Positions 1 to 10,880 of a stretch of 64,000 nt of DNA are shown piece after piece. The notes beneath the pieces were generated by a model that was not told where the DNA came from, made no database searches, and saw only the letters and a program-made list of their open reading frames with translations. Source of the stretch: Rhinopithecus roxellana (lineage: Eukaryota > Chordata > Mammalia > Primates > Cercopithecidae); assembly GCF_007565055.1 (NCBI RefSeq), contig NC_044559.1, forward strand, positions 40,852,546 to 40,916,545, written 5' to 3'. A program made the position numbers and the translations under genes. Within the stretch, counting starts at the first letter, position 1; the number at the start of each line of letters is the position of its first letter.

Positions 1-824
1 AAACCTATCAGCTTATGCAAGAACACACACTTTTTTATGAAGAACTCAAGGGACCAAAAACAAGACAGAAACGGATGTTGTACAGGATCCAGGATTACTT
101 TATTGGGGCAGCTGGTCTCTGACAACTGCCTCTCCTCCTATGTCTCTTTTATTCTTCTCTCTTTTTGACTTTCTCTGTTTGTATGACGTAGGACAAATAT
201 CTGCCTTCAAAATGACACCCCTAGCCTCAAACCAACTGACAACTGATATTCCCTGTAATGACTGGAAACTGACCAGCAATCAGAAAAGATTGAGTAGTGA
301 GTCCACGTTAGACTTCTAGGTAAGAGACTTATTTGCCCATCTTGGGCCATGGGACTCCTGGCCAGGGTCACGTAGGTCAGATATGCTCCAGAGTCCCAAT
401 CCTCTAGGTGGAAGTCAGAGCAGGAGGGTTTGGACTTGGCAGACAGCTCAGAAGCTATCTCCTACAACTAATGTGCAAATTAAGTTAGTTGATGGCTGAT
501 GAGTTGGTGATACAGTCACAGTATGGTCATTTAGGAGGTGGTGAAGGTATGGCCATCTGTGGTCAGCCCCCTTTATATGTACTGCTCCTCCTTTCTGTTC
601 TTTGGTCCCAGAATAGATGGTTGATAGGCAGTGAGAATACCTGTGATGTAGGATATTTTGAAAGAGGGAGAGGTGGAGAGTAGAGTGAACTGGAGAAAGT
701 ATAAAAAAGGAAAAAAGGGCAGGGAAATTTTCTTAATTTTTCATTCTCCTAATCCTTGGACCTTTTTTTCCCCTTCTTCTTGTCACATCACTTGAAAGGT
801 TTGGCTCTTAAGAAAGAGAGTGGG
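1..824 (+). other. Intronic or flanking DNA, no feature recognised
   Basis: I see no exon and no repeat that I can name here. The 64-codon frame at 489-683 has no recognisable motif and is probably chance. By its position on the + strand upstream of exon A this is presumably INPP5F intron. Confidence 0.5.
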
Positions 825-1120
825 GGCCGGGCGCGGTGGCTCAAACCTGTAATCCCAGCACTTTGGGAGGCCAAGACGGGCGGATCACGAGGTCAGGAGA
901 TCGAGACCATCCTGGCTAACACGGTGAAACCCCGTCTCTACTAAAAATACAAAAAAGTAGCCGGGCGAGGTGGCGGGCGCCTGTAGTCCCAGCTACTCGG
1001 GAGGCTGAGGCAGGAGAATGGCGTAAACCCAGGAGGCGGAGCTTGCAGTGAGCTGAGATCCGGCCACTGCACTCCAGCCCGGGCGACAGAGCCAGACTCC
1101 GTCTCAAAAAAAAAAAAAAA
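825..1120 (+). mobile_element. AluY, young, Old World monkey type
   Basis: This is a full-length Alu with the bases GGGCGAGGTGGCGGG, GGCGTAAACC and GATCCGGCCACTG that mark young cercopithecine AluY copies. It has an A-tail and is flanked by an intact 16-bp target duplication, AAGAAAGAGAGTGGGG, which argues for a recent insertion. Confidence 0.93.
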
Positions 1121-1657
1121 AAGAAAGAGAGTGGGGAGGCAGCAAAGGAAACTCTTTGCTGGGCCCCTGCTGCTTTTCCCTCCCTCCCAACCCTCTCCAT
1201 GTCATTCCACCCCCAGCCCCTTGCCTGTGAGCACCCATCTTACTTACTCTCCTTATCTGTCCTCAGGGATGCCTCCTCCTCTCCTCTCCCTGCCCCCTAT
1301 TAAAGCTCTTGCCCTGGGTCAGATTGGCTAGAAGGGAGGTATGTGCCTGCTGTGTGTGAGAAAGAATTGAGAAAATTACTTGACGGGCATTTTCCCTGGG
1401 AACATCTTATCTTTGGAGGATAGTGGTTGAGGGGAATAAAATGTCTGTACTGAAACTCTCTCCTGTTTCCCTCCTACTTATTCTCCACATATTAATGCAC
1501 AAATTTTTCTTCTTGCCTAGGGAGATGGGAACATAAATTTATTTGAACAGATGTCATTGACAGTCTTAAAGTGGCGTGGGTGAGCCATGCCGCTGTTCCT
1601 GACTGTCACTGAACTCTGAGCTCTGTGGAATGAAGCAAGTGCTCGTGACTTAGGAAC

Positions 1658-2037
1658 TGTATTAGTTTGCTGCCATAGCAAAGTGCCACCAGCTGGGTGG
1701 CTTAAACAATGGAATCGTATTTTCTCACAATTCTGGAACACAAGTCTGAAATCAAGGTGTTGGCTGTGTTGGTTCCTCCCGAGGCCTCTGTCCTAATCTT
1801 GTACATGGCCACTGTCCCCTTGTGTCTTCATGTGGTCTTCCCTCTGTAACTGTGTGTCTGTCTAAATTTCCTCATCTTGTAATGACACCAGTCATTTTGG
1901 ATTAAGGCCCACTCAAACTCATTTTAACCTAATTACCCCTTTGAAGACCCTGTCTCTAAATATAATCATATTCTGAGGTCCTAGGAGTTAGGACTTCAGC
2001 ATATGAATTTTAAGGGGACACAGTTTAGCCCATAACA
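1658..2037 (-). mobile_element. MLT1-type (MaLR) solo LTR
   Basis: The 380-bp unit starts TGTATTAGTTTGCTGCC and ends CCCATAACA, the TG...CA ends of an LTR. It reads in reverse like MLT1 LTRs, including the segment matching AAGCCACCCAG near the 3' end. The 5-bp sequence GGAAC lies on both sides (1653-1657 and 2038-2042), a target duplication of the size expected for ERVL/MaLR elements. No internal region is present. Confidence 0.85.
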
Positions 2038-2169
2038 GGAACATAATATCCACCAAAATGCTTCATTACAAAAGCATGTCAAAAAGAATTCCTTCTAGTC
2101 TGGTGTTGCTGTTTCCTGCTGCTTGCCCTTATTTCAGTGTGATAGGCCAGTCCTTGAATATCATTGACT

Positions 2170-2345
2170 AGGAACCCACTCCAGATGTGGACTAATTCTG
2201 CAAGATCACACAATTGCCTTGAGTCAGGTGACCTCATCTAAGCCTCAGTTGCCATGTATAAGACAAAACTGATTATAGTTTCTTGATACAGTTATTGCGA
2301 AGATTTAATAAAACTCACATAAAGTGAGTTCTTGGTAATAATATG
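2170..2345 (+). mobile_element. MIR SINE, diverged
   Basis: Scattered MIR core features are seen: a pattern like GATCACACAATTGCC, CTCAGTTGCCATGTATAAGA and AAGATTTAATAAAACTCACATAAAG. Strongly diverged. Confidence 0.5.
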
Positions 2346-2352
2346 CATTCAG

Positions 2353-2660
2353 CCAGACGTGGTGTCTCACACCTGTAATCTCAGCACTTTGGGAGGCTGA
2401 GGTAGGCAGATCACAAGGTCAGGAGATCGAGGTCAGCCTGACCAACATGGTGAAACCCCGTATCTGCTACAAATACAAAAATTAGCTGGGTGTGATGGCA
2501 CACGCTTGGAATCCCAGCTACTCTGGAGGCTGAGGCAGGAGAATTGCTTGAACCTGGGAGGCAGAGGTTGCAGTGAGCCGGGATCATGCCACTGCACTCC
2601 AGTCTGGGTGACAGAGCAGGACTCTGTCTCAAGAAAAACAAAAAAACAAAACAAAAAAAC
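2353..2660 (+). mobile_element. Alu (AluS-like)
   Basis: A dimeric Alu with a CA3-rich tail, flanked by CATTCAG repeats as a target duplication. Confidence 0.9.
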
Positions 2661-2834
2661 CATTCAGTATATGCTGATTACTATTTTTTTTCCCCTCTTA
2701 AAGATCCTTATGGGTATCAGATATTCTACTCAAGAACCACTTACATTGTGGCTATACAATTTTGAACAAATTTTAAATATGGACTATTTTTCTAATGTTA
2801 ATTTTTGCTAAAACTGTAATAAGAACAAGCCACA

Positions 2835-3115
2835 GGCCAGATGTGGTGACTCAGCCTGTAATCCTGGCACTTTGGGAGACCAAGGCAGGTGGATCGCTTG
2901 AGGTCAGGAGTTTGAGACCAGCCTGGCCAACATGGTGAAACCCTGTCTCAACCCCGCCTATAATCCCAGCTACCCGAGAGGTTGAGGCAGGAGAATCGTT
3001 TGAACCCAGGGGGTGGATGTTGCAGTCAGCCAAGATCGCACCACTGCACTCCAGCCTGGGCTAGAGAGCAAGACTCTGTCTTAAAAGACAAAAAAACAAG
3101 AAATGAAAAACAGAA
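2835..3115 (+). mobile_element. Alu, internally deleted
   Basis: The left monomer joins to the right monomer with the mid A-rich linker region lost (CTGTCTCAACCCCGCC). AGAACAAG flanks both sides. Confidence 0.88.
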
Positions 3116-3497
3116 CAGAACAAGTCACTAAAGACTACATTGTGAAAATGTATAAAAAGTAGTATTTTTGGTAATAACAGATTAGTAGCATTAGTGAAAG
3201 TTATTTTGTAATCCACATGTTTCTTTTAAAAAATATGATAGAAGAATTTCAAACTGTTTTTGTTTGTGTTATCCTTTGTTGACAATTGCCTGCCCTTTTA
3301 GTAAGCTCTGCCAAAAAAAAGGTTCTGTGTACCCTAATGCCTAGAAAATACCTATTTAGAACCATTAGCCTGTTTCTGGGTTGCAAGACCTCTTCCTCAG
3401 ACATTTGCAGGCAGGTGGACTTCAGCCAGGGTGTAATGTAGTCTGTCTTCTGACAACTCAAACGTATCTGACTTTGGTCTGACCAGTTGAGATTTAT

Positions 3498-3806
3498 GTA
3501 TTTATTTATTTAATTTATTTTTGAGACGGAGTCTTGCCCTGTCGCCCAGGCTGGAGTGCAGTCACGCGATCTCGGCTCACTGCAACCTCAGCCCCCCGGG
3601 TTCAAGCGATTCTCCTGCCTCAGCCTCCTGAGTAGCTGGGATTATAGGCACGTGTCACCACGCCCAGCCTATTTTTGTATTTGTAGTGGAGAGGGGGGGT
3701 TTCCCCACGTTGGCCAGCCTGGTCTTGAACTCCTGACCTCAGGTGATCAATCTGCCTCGGCCTCCCAAAGTGCTGGGATTACAGGCATGAGCCACTGCAC
3801 CCGGCC
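3498..3806 (-). mobile_element. Alu (AluS-like)
   Basis: A full-length reverse Alu with a TTTA-rich tail at the left. Confidence 0.9.
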
Positions 3807-3946
3807 AAGATTTTCTAATATGAGGAACAGAAAGTAGGAGGGATGTGTAATGTATCAAATAGGTGAAAGAAAAGTGTGGATCTGTGAAAAATCAACATTA
3901 AAAAAATTCATTGTAGTATCCAGGAGGAAATCAAAATGGTAGTCAA

Positions 3947-4240
3947 GGCCGGGTGCGCAGTGGCTCACACCTGTAATCCTAGCACTTTGGAGGGGCCGAG
4001 GCAGGCAGGTCACTTGAGGTCAGGGATTTGAGACCAGCCTGACCACACGGTGAAACCCCATCTCTACTAAAAATATGAAAATTAGCCGGGCACGGTGGCA
4101 TGTGCCTGTAATCCCAGCCACTCGGGAGCCTGAGGCATGAGAATTGCTTGAACCCAGGAGGTGGATGCTGCAGTGAGCTGAGATCTTACCACTGCACTCC
4201 ACCCTGGGTGACAGAGTGAGAGTCCATCTCAAAAAAAAAA
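3947..4240 (+). mobile_element. Alu (AluS-like)
   Basis: A full-length Alu flanked by AATGGTAGTCAA target duplications. Confidence 0.92.
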
Positions 4241-4244
4241 GAAT

Positions 4245-5863
4245 GGTAGTCAATTTCATATCACAATTGCAATTACATATTAATTTTTTCTTTTTCTTTT
4301 TTGTCTGTCTGCTCATGGAAATAACCTCCAAGAAGACAAGAAGACAGCAGTTAGGGCCATGTCTATTCTGCTTACCTGCTGTGTCTCTCTGTGCTGGCCC
4401 ACTACAGGGCAATTCAGAAACAGTCAGCGAGTACTTATGGATTTAACAAGTATCTATGGAGTACCTACTGTGCCCCATGGCCTGTACTCAGTGCTGGGGC
4501 TGCAGGTTGAACAAGCTGGGGCTGTAGGTCGAAGCTTCTAGAAACCTAGACTCAGAATCTGAGTGATAGATGTTAATTACCAGTCACACAGTTTTACCAT
4601 TACAAACATAATTGTCTGAAGACAAGTGTGGGGTGCTGTGGTGTGTATGACAGAAGAGCCCAACTGGGTGGAGCTGGGGCTTCTGGATGGAAAGCATCTC
4701 ATATGGGTGGAGCTGGTGCTCCTGGTTGGAAGGCATCTCATATGGGTGGAGCTGGGGTTCTAGGATGGAAAGCATCTCATACGGACAGGGCCAGGGGTGG
4801 GAGGGGAGGCATTGAGAGGAGAGGTGGTTCTTGGCAGAGTATGCAGCTGTGCAAAAGGCCCACATGATTGATGTGTTTCTTCTCTTCATTTTCTGTGTAC
4901 TGTCTGGGTATAGTCATATCTTCACACAGATATCCAGGAAAAGACTGCTTTAGGCTGGAGATTTAAAATAGATCACAAAAGCTCTTCAAGTTAAAATGTG
5001 TTTTCAAGATTGAGAAGAGGATAAGCTCAATTAGGGTAAGAAGTAAAGATAAAAAGCAAAAAGATTCATTAGTAAAGGAATATATCCCACGATATATTCA
5101 GGACTACATGAAGAGAAAATTGTCAGGAGTCTTGATTAATGTGGCAATAGAGGCTCTTTGTTTAGTAATTAACTGAATTACTACTGATAGTACTGAACAA
5201 CCCTAGACAAAAATTCACTCAAGTAGGTCTCATTCATTAAAATAGTACTCGCCATCTGCTGTTCTTTCACTTTTGAAGTGGTGACGATGTCTCAATCATT
5301 AAGATGGTAAAGTGTATTATGCATATGATTTTAATACTGATTTTAGTCTTCTGCTGTCTATGGAGACTTTGCTATGGCACTAGTGACATGGAATTTTTAT
5401 ATATTCTAGTGGTGAATGTTTTAGTGCATGCATTGTTTTAGTGCATGCCTTAAAAGCCGTTGGAAACCTCACTCCTTAAGGACATTGGAGAGAAACAAGA
5501 GGGTCTGACAAGGTCCCTGCAGAGCTTTCATCCTCTGCTGCAGGCCTGGGTCATGGCACAAACCTTTTAGTTATTGCTTCTGTTTAGATATGAGTTTGCC
5601 TGTGTACAGCTATATGTGGGAGAAGCAGGTTGTTTTATTGTCTACTGACAACTCACATAATTAAAAACATGTAGGTATTGTGATGCTGGTTACCTAACTC
5701 TATACATGTATTAAAATCATTGACTTGTTTCCTTACAATGGATGAAATTTATAATATGTAAATTATATATAAATATATCTTGAGGTACAATTTAAATCTT
5801 GTAACATAATATTTCTATCAAAATATAAGTGATCTAAAATATAAATCAAATATAGTCTTCTTT
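4245..5863 (+). other. Mostly unique intronic DNA
   Basis: Apart from the minisatellite at 4666-4782 and a possible MIR/L2 trace near 4425-4500, I see no gene or named repeat. The right third is AT-rich. Confidence 0.5.
4666..4782 (+). repeat. Minisatellite, three copies of a 39-bp unit
   Basis: Three consecutive 39-bp units start GGGTGGAGCTGG and end GCATCTCATA(T/C) at 4666, 4705 and 4744, with a few substitutions each. The unit length is divisible by three, so both strands show repetitive open frames (for example GGAGA-GWKASHM), but there is no other sign of coding. Confidence 0.9.
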
Positions 5864-6124
5864 GGCCGCATGCAATGGCTTACGCCTGTAACCCCAGTAC
5901 TGTGGGAGGCCGAGGCACGTGGATCACCTGAGGTTGGTAGTTTGAGACTAGCCTGACCAACATTACTAGCCTCCCTAGTAGCTAGTAATCCAAGCTACTT
6001 GGGAGGCTGAGACAGGAGAATCCCTTGAACCCGGGAGGCAGAGGTTGCAGTGAGCCAAGATCATGCCATTGCACTCCAGCCTGGGCGACAAGAGCGAAGC
6101 TCCATCTCGAAAACAAAACAAAAC
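5864..6124 (+). mobile_element. Alu, internally deleted
   Basis: A shortened Alu. CAAATA(T/C)AGTCTT flanks it as a target duplication. Confidence 0.88.
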
Positions 6125-6136
6125 CAAATACAGTCT

Positions 6137-6452
6137 TTTTTGTTTTGTTTTTGTTTTGGAGACAGAGTCTCACTCTGTTACCCAGGCTGGAGTGCAGTGA
6201 CATGATCATGGCAAGTGACATGACAAGACTGCAGCCTTGACCTAACTGGGCTCCAGTGATCCTCCCATCTCTTTCTCAAGTAGCTGGGAATGCAGGCACA
6301 TGCCACCGTGCCCAGCTTATTTTTGTATTTTTTAATAGCGACAGGGTTTTGCCACGTTGCTCAGGCTGGTCTTGAACTCCTGGGCTCAAGCAATCTGCCT
6401 GTCTTGGCCTTTCAAAGTGCTGGGATTACAGGCATGAGCGCTGTGCCCAGCC
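6137..6452 (-). mobile_element. Alu (AluS/J-like)
   Basis: A reverse Alu placed almost directly after the previous one, sharing the flank ATACAGTC. Confidence 0.88.
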
Positions 6453-6530
6453 TCAGATACAGTCATTTTATATTCATTTTCTCATTTACGAGGATCTCAG
6501 AGTTACTGACTTTCAGAGGTAAGATTTACC

Positions 6531-6796
6531 TTTTTTTTTTTTTTTTTTTTTTTTTTTTGAGACAGAGTCTTGCTCCTGTAGCCCAGGCTGGAGTGCAGTG
6601 GCACAATCTCGGCTCACTGCAGCCTCTGCCTCCTTGGTTCAAGTGATTCTCGTGCCTCACCCTAAGGTGGCTAATTTTTGTATTTTCAGTAGAAACAGGG
6701 TTTCATCATGTTGGCCAGGCTGGTCTCGCAAGTGATCTGCCTGCTTCGGCCTCCCAAAGTCCTGGGATTACAGGCCTGAGTCACCACGCCTGGCCT
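6531..6796 (-). mobile_element. Alu, internally deleted
   Basis: A reverse Alu with a 28-T tail, lacking part of the centre. AGA(G/A)GTAAGATTT flanks both sides. Confidence 0.9.
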
Positions 6797-7346
6797 AGAA
6801 GTAAGATTTTCATCGGCGACCAGATTCCTAGTTAACCCTTAGAAGATTCTTTAACTATAATTTAGCCGATCCATTCTCTTAACAGACTTGAGTCTTAGAC
6901 GCGGGCAGCTAAATGGTGTTAGAGGATTACATTCGCTGGTATCTTCTCATTCATCTTGTTTTTGCTTCTCTCCTGTTCCTTTTCCTTTCCTCTCAGGTAC
7001 CTAGATGCTGAGTGCTTCATCCTTCTCTCTTTGCTCCTCTCAGCTTGTCCCTACATTTTATGCTTCACAATTTCCCACCTCCCTTGTTCCTAGTCTTGAG
7101 CCGGTCTGCTTGGTGCGGATGGTTCCACCTCTATGGTAGAAGTGATGCTTGAACAAGTCACATGAATGTGACCCACAGTTCTGAGCTCCCCAGAGCGTAG
7201 TTACACAAGTATGCTTCTTACTCTTGAGCATATCTCTAAGTGGCATGGCAGATTTTTATATTTTCAGGCAGAGAGATACTTGAGAGGCAGGCCGGCGTGC
7301 CTCATGTGCTATTCCACTGTCATTCCTTTTTCTAGTCATAAACCCA

Positions 7347-7347
<1 letters not shown>

Positions 7348-7383
<36 letters not shown>

Positions 7384-7659
7384 GAGACGGAGTCTTGCTC
7401 CGTAGGAGTGCACTGGCGCTCTCTCGGCTCACCGCAAGCTCTGCCTCCCGGGTTCACGCCATTCTCCTGCCTCAGCCTCCCGCGTAGCTGGGACTACAGG
7501 CGCCCGCCCCCACGCCCGGCTGATTTTTTTGTATTTTTAGTAGAGACGGGGTTTCACCGTGTTAGCCAGGATGGTCTTGATATCCTGACCTCGTGATCCA
7601 CCCGCCTCGGCCTCCCAAAGTGCTGGCATTACTACAGGCGTGAGCTACCGCGCCCGGCC
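7348..7659 (-). mobile_element. AluY-like
   Basis: A reverse Alu with a (CTTTT)n-rich tail; low divergence; ACCCATTT/CCCATTTG flanks. Confidence 0.9.
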
Positions 7660-7749
7660 CATTTGTTCTTACACTCCAGTTTTCCTCAGTGATTTCAATA
7701 GCAGCGATGTTAAAGGTTTAGTTTTTAGCCTCAGAAAGAGGGGAGGAAA

Positions 7750-7919
7750 GCTGGGTGCAGTGGCATGTGCCTGTAGTCCCAGCTACTTGGGAGGCTGAGG
7801 GTAAGAGGACTGCTTGAGGCCAGGAGCTCGAGGCTGCTGTGCGCTATGATCATGCCTGTGAATAGCCATGCACTCCAGCCTGGGCAACCTAGTGAGACCC
7901 CATCTCTTAAAAAATAAAA
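7750..7919 (+). mobile_element. 7SL-like Alu monomer (FLAM/FRAM type)
   Basis: A single monomer that keeps the 7SL-type joins GTGCGCTATGATCATGCC and CTGTGAATAGCC, which are absent from dimeric Alus. It looks like an early 7SL-derived monomer lacking the S domain. Confidence 0.7.
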
Positions 7920-7925
7920 CTAAGA

Positions 7926-8243
7926 GGCGGGGCGCGGTGGCTCATGCCTGTAATCCCTTCTCTTTGGGAGGCTGAGGCAGGCAGATCACGAGGTCAGGAG
8001 ATCGAGACCATCCTAGTCAACACAGTGAAACCCCGTATCTACTAAAAATACAAAAAAAAAAAAAAAAATTAGCTGAGCATGGTGGCTGGCACCTGTAGTC
8101 CCAGTTACTCGGGAGGCTGAGGCAGGAGAATGGCATGAACCCAGGAAGTGGAGCTTGCAGTGAGCCGAGATTGCACCACTGCACTCCAGCCTGGGCAATA
8201 GAGCGAGACTCTGTCTCAAAAAAAAAAAAAAAAAAAAAAAAAC
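7926..8243 (+). mobile_element. Alu (AluY/S-like)
   Basis: A full-length Alu with a long A-tail, directly following the 7SL-like monomer. Confidence 0.9.
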
Positions 8244-8581
8244 AAAAATAAGAAAAGGAGGATTATTAAGGTAAAAATGATTACGTGGGCCACCTATACA
8301 GGTGCTTTCTGTATTTATTTCCTCCTTTGTATTACTTTTTGGACTTTTTATCTTACTGAACATTTAAAAGTAATTCCAGTCAAATTATTGTCAAAGCTAA
8401 TTGTGTTTAAGAAAGGAGATTCTCGACAAATATGTTAAGTTCTCGCTTACTTAGGCTTGGCCAGTAACAACGATTGACAGCAAAAAATGAAGGTTATTTA
8501 ATTGACTTGGATAGCAGGTTTGTTACAACCCGTGGGTCTGATTCCCTTTGTGTACGGACCAATCACCTCCAACCTTGAAGC

Positions 8582-8880
8582 TTTTTTTTTTTTTTTTTTG
8601 AGACGGAGTCTCACTCTGTCACCCAGGCTGGAGTGCAGTGGCCGGATCTCAGCTCACTGCAAGCTCCGCCTCCCGGGTTCACGCCATTCTCCTGCCTCAG
8701 CCTCCCTAGTAGCTGGGATTACAGGCGCCCGCCAGGTCGCCCGGCTAGTTTTTTGTATTTTTAGTAGAGACGGGGTTTCACCATGTTAGCCAGGATGGTC
8801 TTGATCTCCTGACCTCGTGATCCGCCCGTCTCGGCCTCCCATAGTGCTGGGATTACAGGCTTGAGCCACCGCGCCCGGCC
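8582..8880 (-). mobile_element. AluY, young, Old World monkey type
   Basis: A reverse AluY with GTGGCCGGATCTCAGC and GCCCGGCTAG; CCTTGAAGC target duplications flank it. Confidence 0.92.
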
Positions 8881-9986
8881 CCTTGAAGCATTTTTATGTC
8901 ATTTTTCAAAGCATTAATTTATCTTTATGATGATTAACTTGCATCATGAGTAAAAATCCTGATTGTCTTTAGTATGCTGGAGTTTAATGGGTAGGAAAGT
9001 ATTAAAGCTTTCAACATACAGGGAAACATTTTAGTGTTTTAGGGGGATAATCTGGAAAATACATTTTTATATAGAAAATCATTTTGCCTAACAGTACTTA
9101 ATAAGTTAGGCTTTTCTAGTTTTCTAAGACTTTTCTATTTCTTATAGATACAAGAGTTTATATTTTTTATAGAGTATAATAGATTATTTCAAGATTATTT
9201 CATTTTATGGAAGATTTATTTAGGAATTTAACTACAGTCTTAAGCTTTACAGGCTAAGCAGAATATACATCTAATGGCACCATTTGGTACTTTTGAAATA
9301 GAGCCTATTAAAAATGTCTCTTGTGAGTCATTGTCAGTTTTCTATAAACCTAGACTGAGGAAACTTTAGTAAGGAACAGAACAACCAGTCAGGAACCATG
9401 GAATAGCTGCTATGTTTAGAAGATGAACAAATTAATAGGTAGCTCTTTAGTCACTGAGAGCATTAGAAGCCTAATGTGATGTACTTTTAGCTATTAGGTA
9501 CCTGACGTTGAACAAGCCAGCACTGGCGTGGTGGTGGCATTACTTGTTATTCCATTTACTTGATGTATGTTGTTCCCTGAAATATAATCAGGGATAAATG
9601 GTGCTCTGCTTTCACTAGGGGGATGAAACATTTCTCTTAATGTAGTTTTTTCTTTTTTTTTTTTTTTTAAAGACATGACTTCAAATATAAAACAGAAAAA
9701 CTCACTAAATGTACTGTGAATTCATATTTTTAGTTGAAACTTAAATTCATGCATAAGTGTGCATAAAACCTACTTTATAGACTCACGTTCTATTCACTTG
9801 AAAATGCTAAATAGGCAGTTAATAACTTATGTAGCAGGTATCAATGAAGTAGGTTTTATGCACACTTAGGACTCAATTTACATTCCTACCAAAGATTTGT
9901 AAATAAAATTGGAGCATAATATGCCTTGGGATAAACTACTAAGATATTTTCCTAATTATTTCTCTTAGCATGTTAATATTATAGTT
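8881..9986 (+). other. Unique AT-rich intronic DNA
   Basis: Apart from the inverted repeat at 9754-9868 and a poly-T run near 9652-9668, I recognise neither gene nor repeat. Confidence 0.5.
9754..9868. repeat. Perfect 22-bp inverted repeat with a 71-bp spacer
   Basis: The left arm at 9754-9775 starts TAAGTGTGCATAAAAC; the right arm at 9847-9868 ends GTTTTATGCACACTTA and is its exact reverse complement over 22 bases. The flanks and spacer do not extend the pairing. It may be the remnant of a small inverted-repeat transposon; I do not recognise a family. Confidence 0.85.
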
Positions 9987-10224
9987 CAGTTGTCTCTTGG
10001 TATGAGGAGGAGGGATTGGTTCCAGGACCACCCACGTATACCAAAATCCATGCATGCTCAAGTCCCGAAGTTGGCTCCGTCGAACTTCCATATATGAAAA
10101 GTTGACTCTGTTTATGTGGGTTTCTCATTCCACGAATACTGTCTTCAATCTGTATTTGATTGGAAAAAATCTCCATGTAGGCGGACCCTTGCAGTTCAAA
10201 CTTGTGTTATTCAAGGGTCAACTG
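9987..10224. mobile_element. Tigger-derived MITE (MER8/MER2-like)
   Basis: It begins CAGTTGTCTCTTGGTAT and ends TTCAAGGGTCAACTG, the two end types of pogo/Tigger-derived non-autonomous elements. The length of 238 bp suits MER8 as I remember it. The left portion resembles the MER2 end (GGGATTGGTTCCAGGACC). Confidence 0.7.
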
Positions 10225-10239
10225 TGTGTAATACTTCTC

Positions 10240-10880
10240 TCTTTGTCTGTTCTGGCTGCTATAACAGAATGTCATGGACTAGGTGGCTTATAAACAACAG
10301 AAATGTATTTCTGATGGCTCTGGAGGCTGGGCAGCCTAAAATCAAAGCCCCAGCAGATTTGATGTCTGGTGAGGAGCTGCCTTTTATTCATGGATGGCCT
10401 CTTCTCACTGAGTCCTCATATGGCAGGAGGTGTGAGGGAGCTCTCCTGGGTCTCATTTATAAGGGTACTAATCCCATTTGTGATGGTAGAGCCCTAATAA
10501 CCTCATCATCTACCAAAAGCCCCACCTCCAAATACCATAACATGGGGGATTAGGATTTCAACATAGTCATGGTCCTCCCTATCTGTAGGTTCCACATCTG
10601 CAGATCGAAAATACTTAGGAAAAAAAAGCCAATAAAAATAATATAACAACTATTTAAACAGCATTTATATGGTATTAGGTATTATAAGTAATCTAGAGAT
10701 GATTTGAAGTATACAGGAGGATGTGCATAGGTATATGAAAGTATTAATACTATGCCATTTTACGTAAGGGACTTGAACATTTGAGGATTTTGGTACCTAT
10801 AGGGGGTTCTAGAACCAATCCCCTGCAGATACTGAGGGGTGACTGTATGAATTTGGGGGGACATAAACATTTAGCTTATA
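10240..10880 (-). mobile_element. 3' LTR of a MaLR provirus (MLT1/MST-like), interrupted
   Basis: Read on the minus strand it matches MLT1A-type LTRs, with segments equivalent to ATTCATATGTTGAAATCC and AAGCCACCTAG. A MER2-like transposon at 10566-10845 splits it. Removing that insertion restores a continuous LTR across CAACA-TA-TGAATTT. Confidence 0.8.
10566..10845. mobile_element. MER2-like Tigger transposon inserted in the LTR
   Basis: It starts GTCATGGTCCTCCCTATC and ends CTGAGGGGTGACTG with TA on each side (10564-10565 and 10846-10847), the target of Tigger elements. The interior has the MER2 segment ATTATAAGTAATCTAGAGAT. Confidence 0.82.

Noticed and set aside
916..1200. Reading frames with phrases such as SPRLECSG, AHCNLCLPGSS or SWDYRRPPPRPA, repeated throughout the window
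   Set aside because: These are translations of Alu elements on one strand or the other, not genes.
10116..10553. 145-codon plus-strand frame
   Set aside because: It runs across a Tigger-derived element into the reverse complement of an LTR, so it cannot be one gene.
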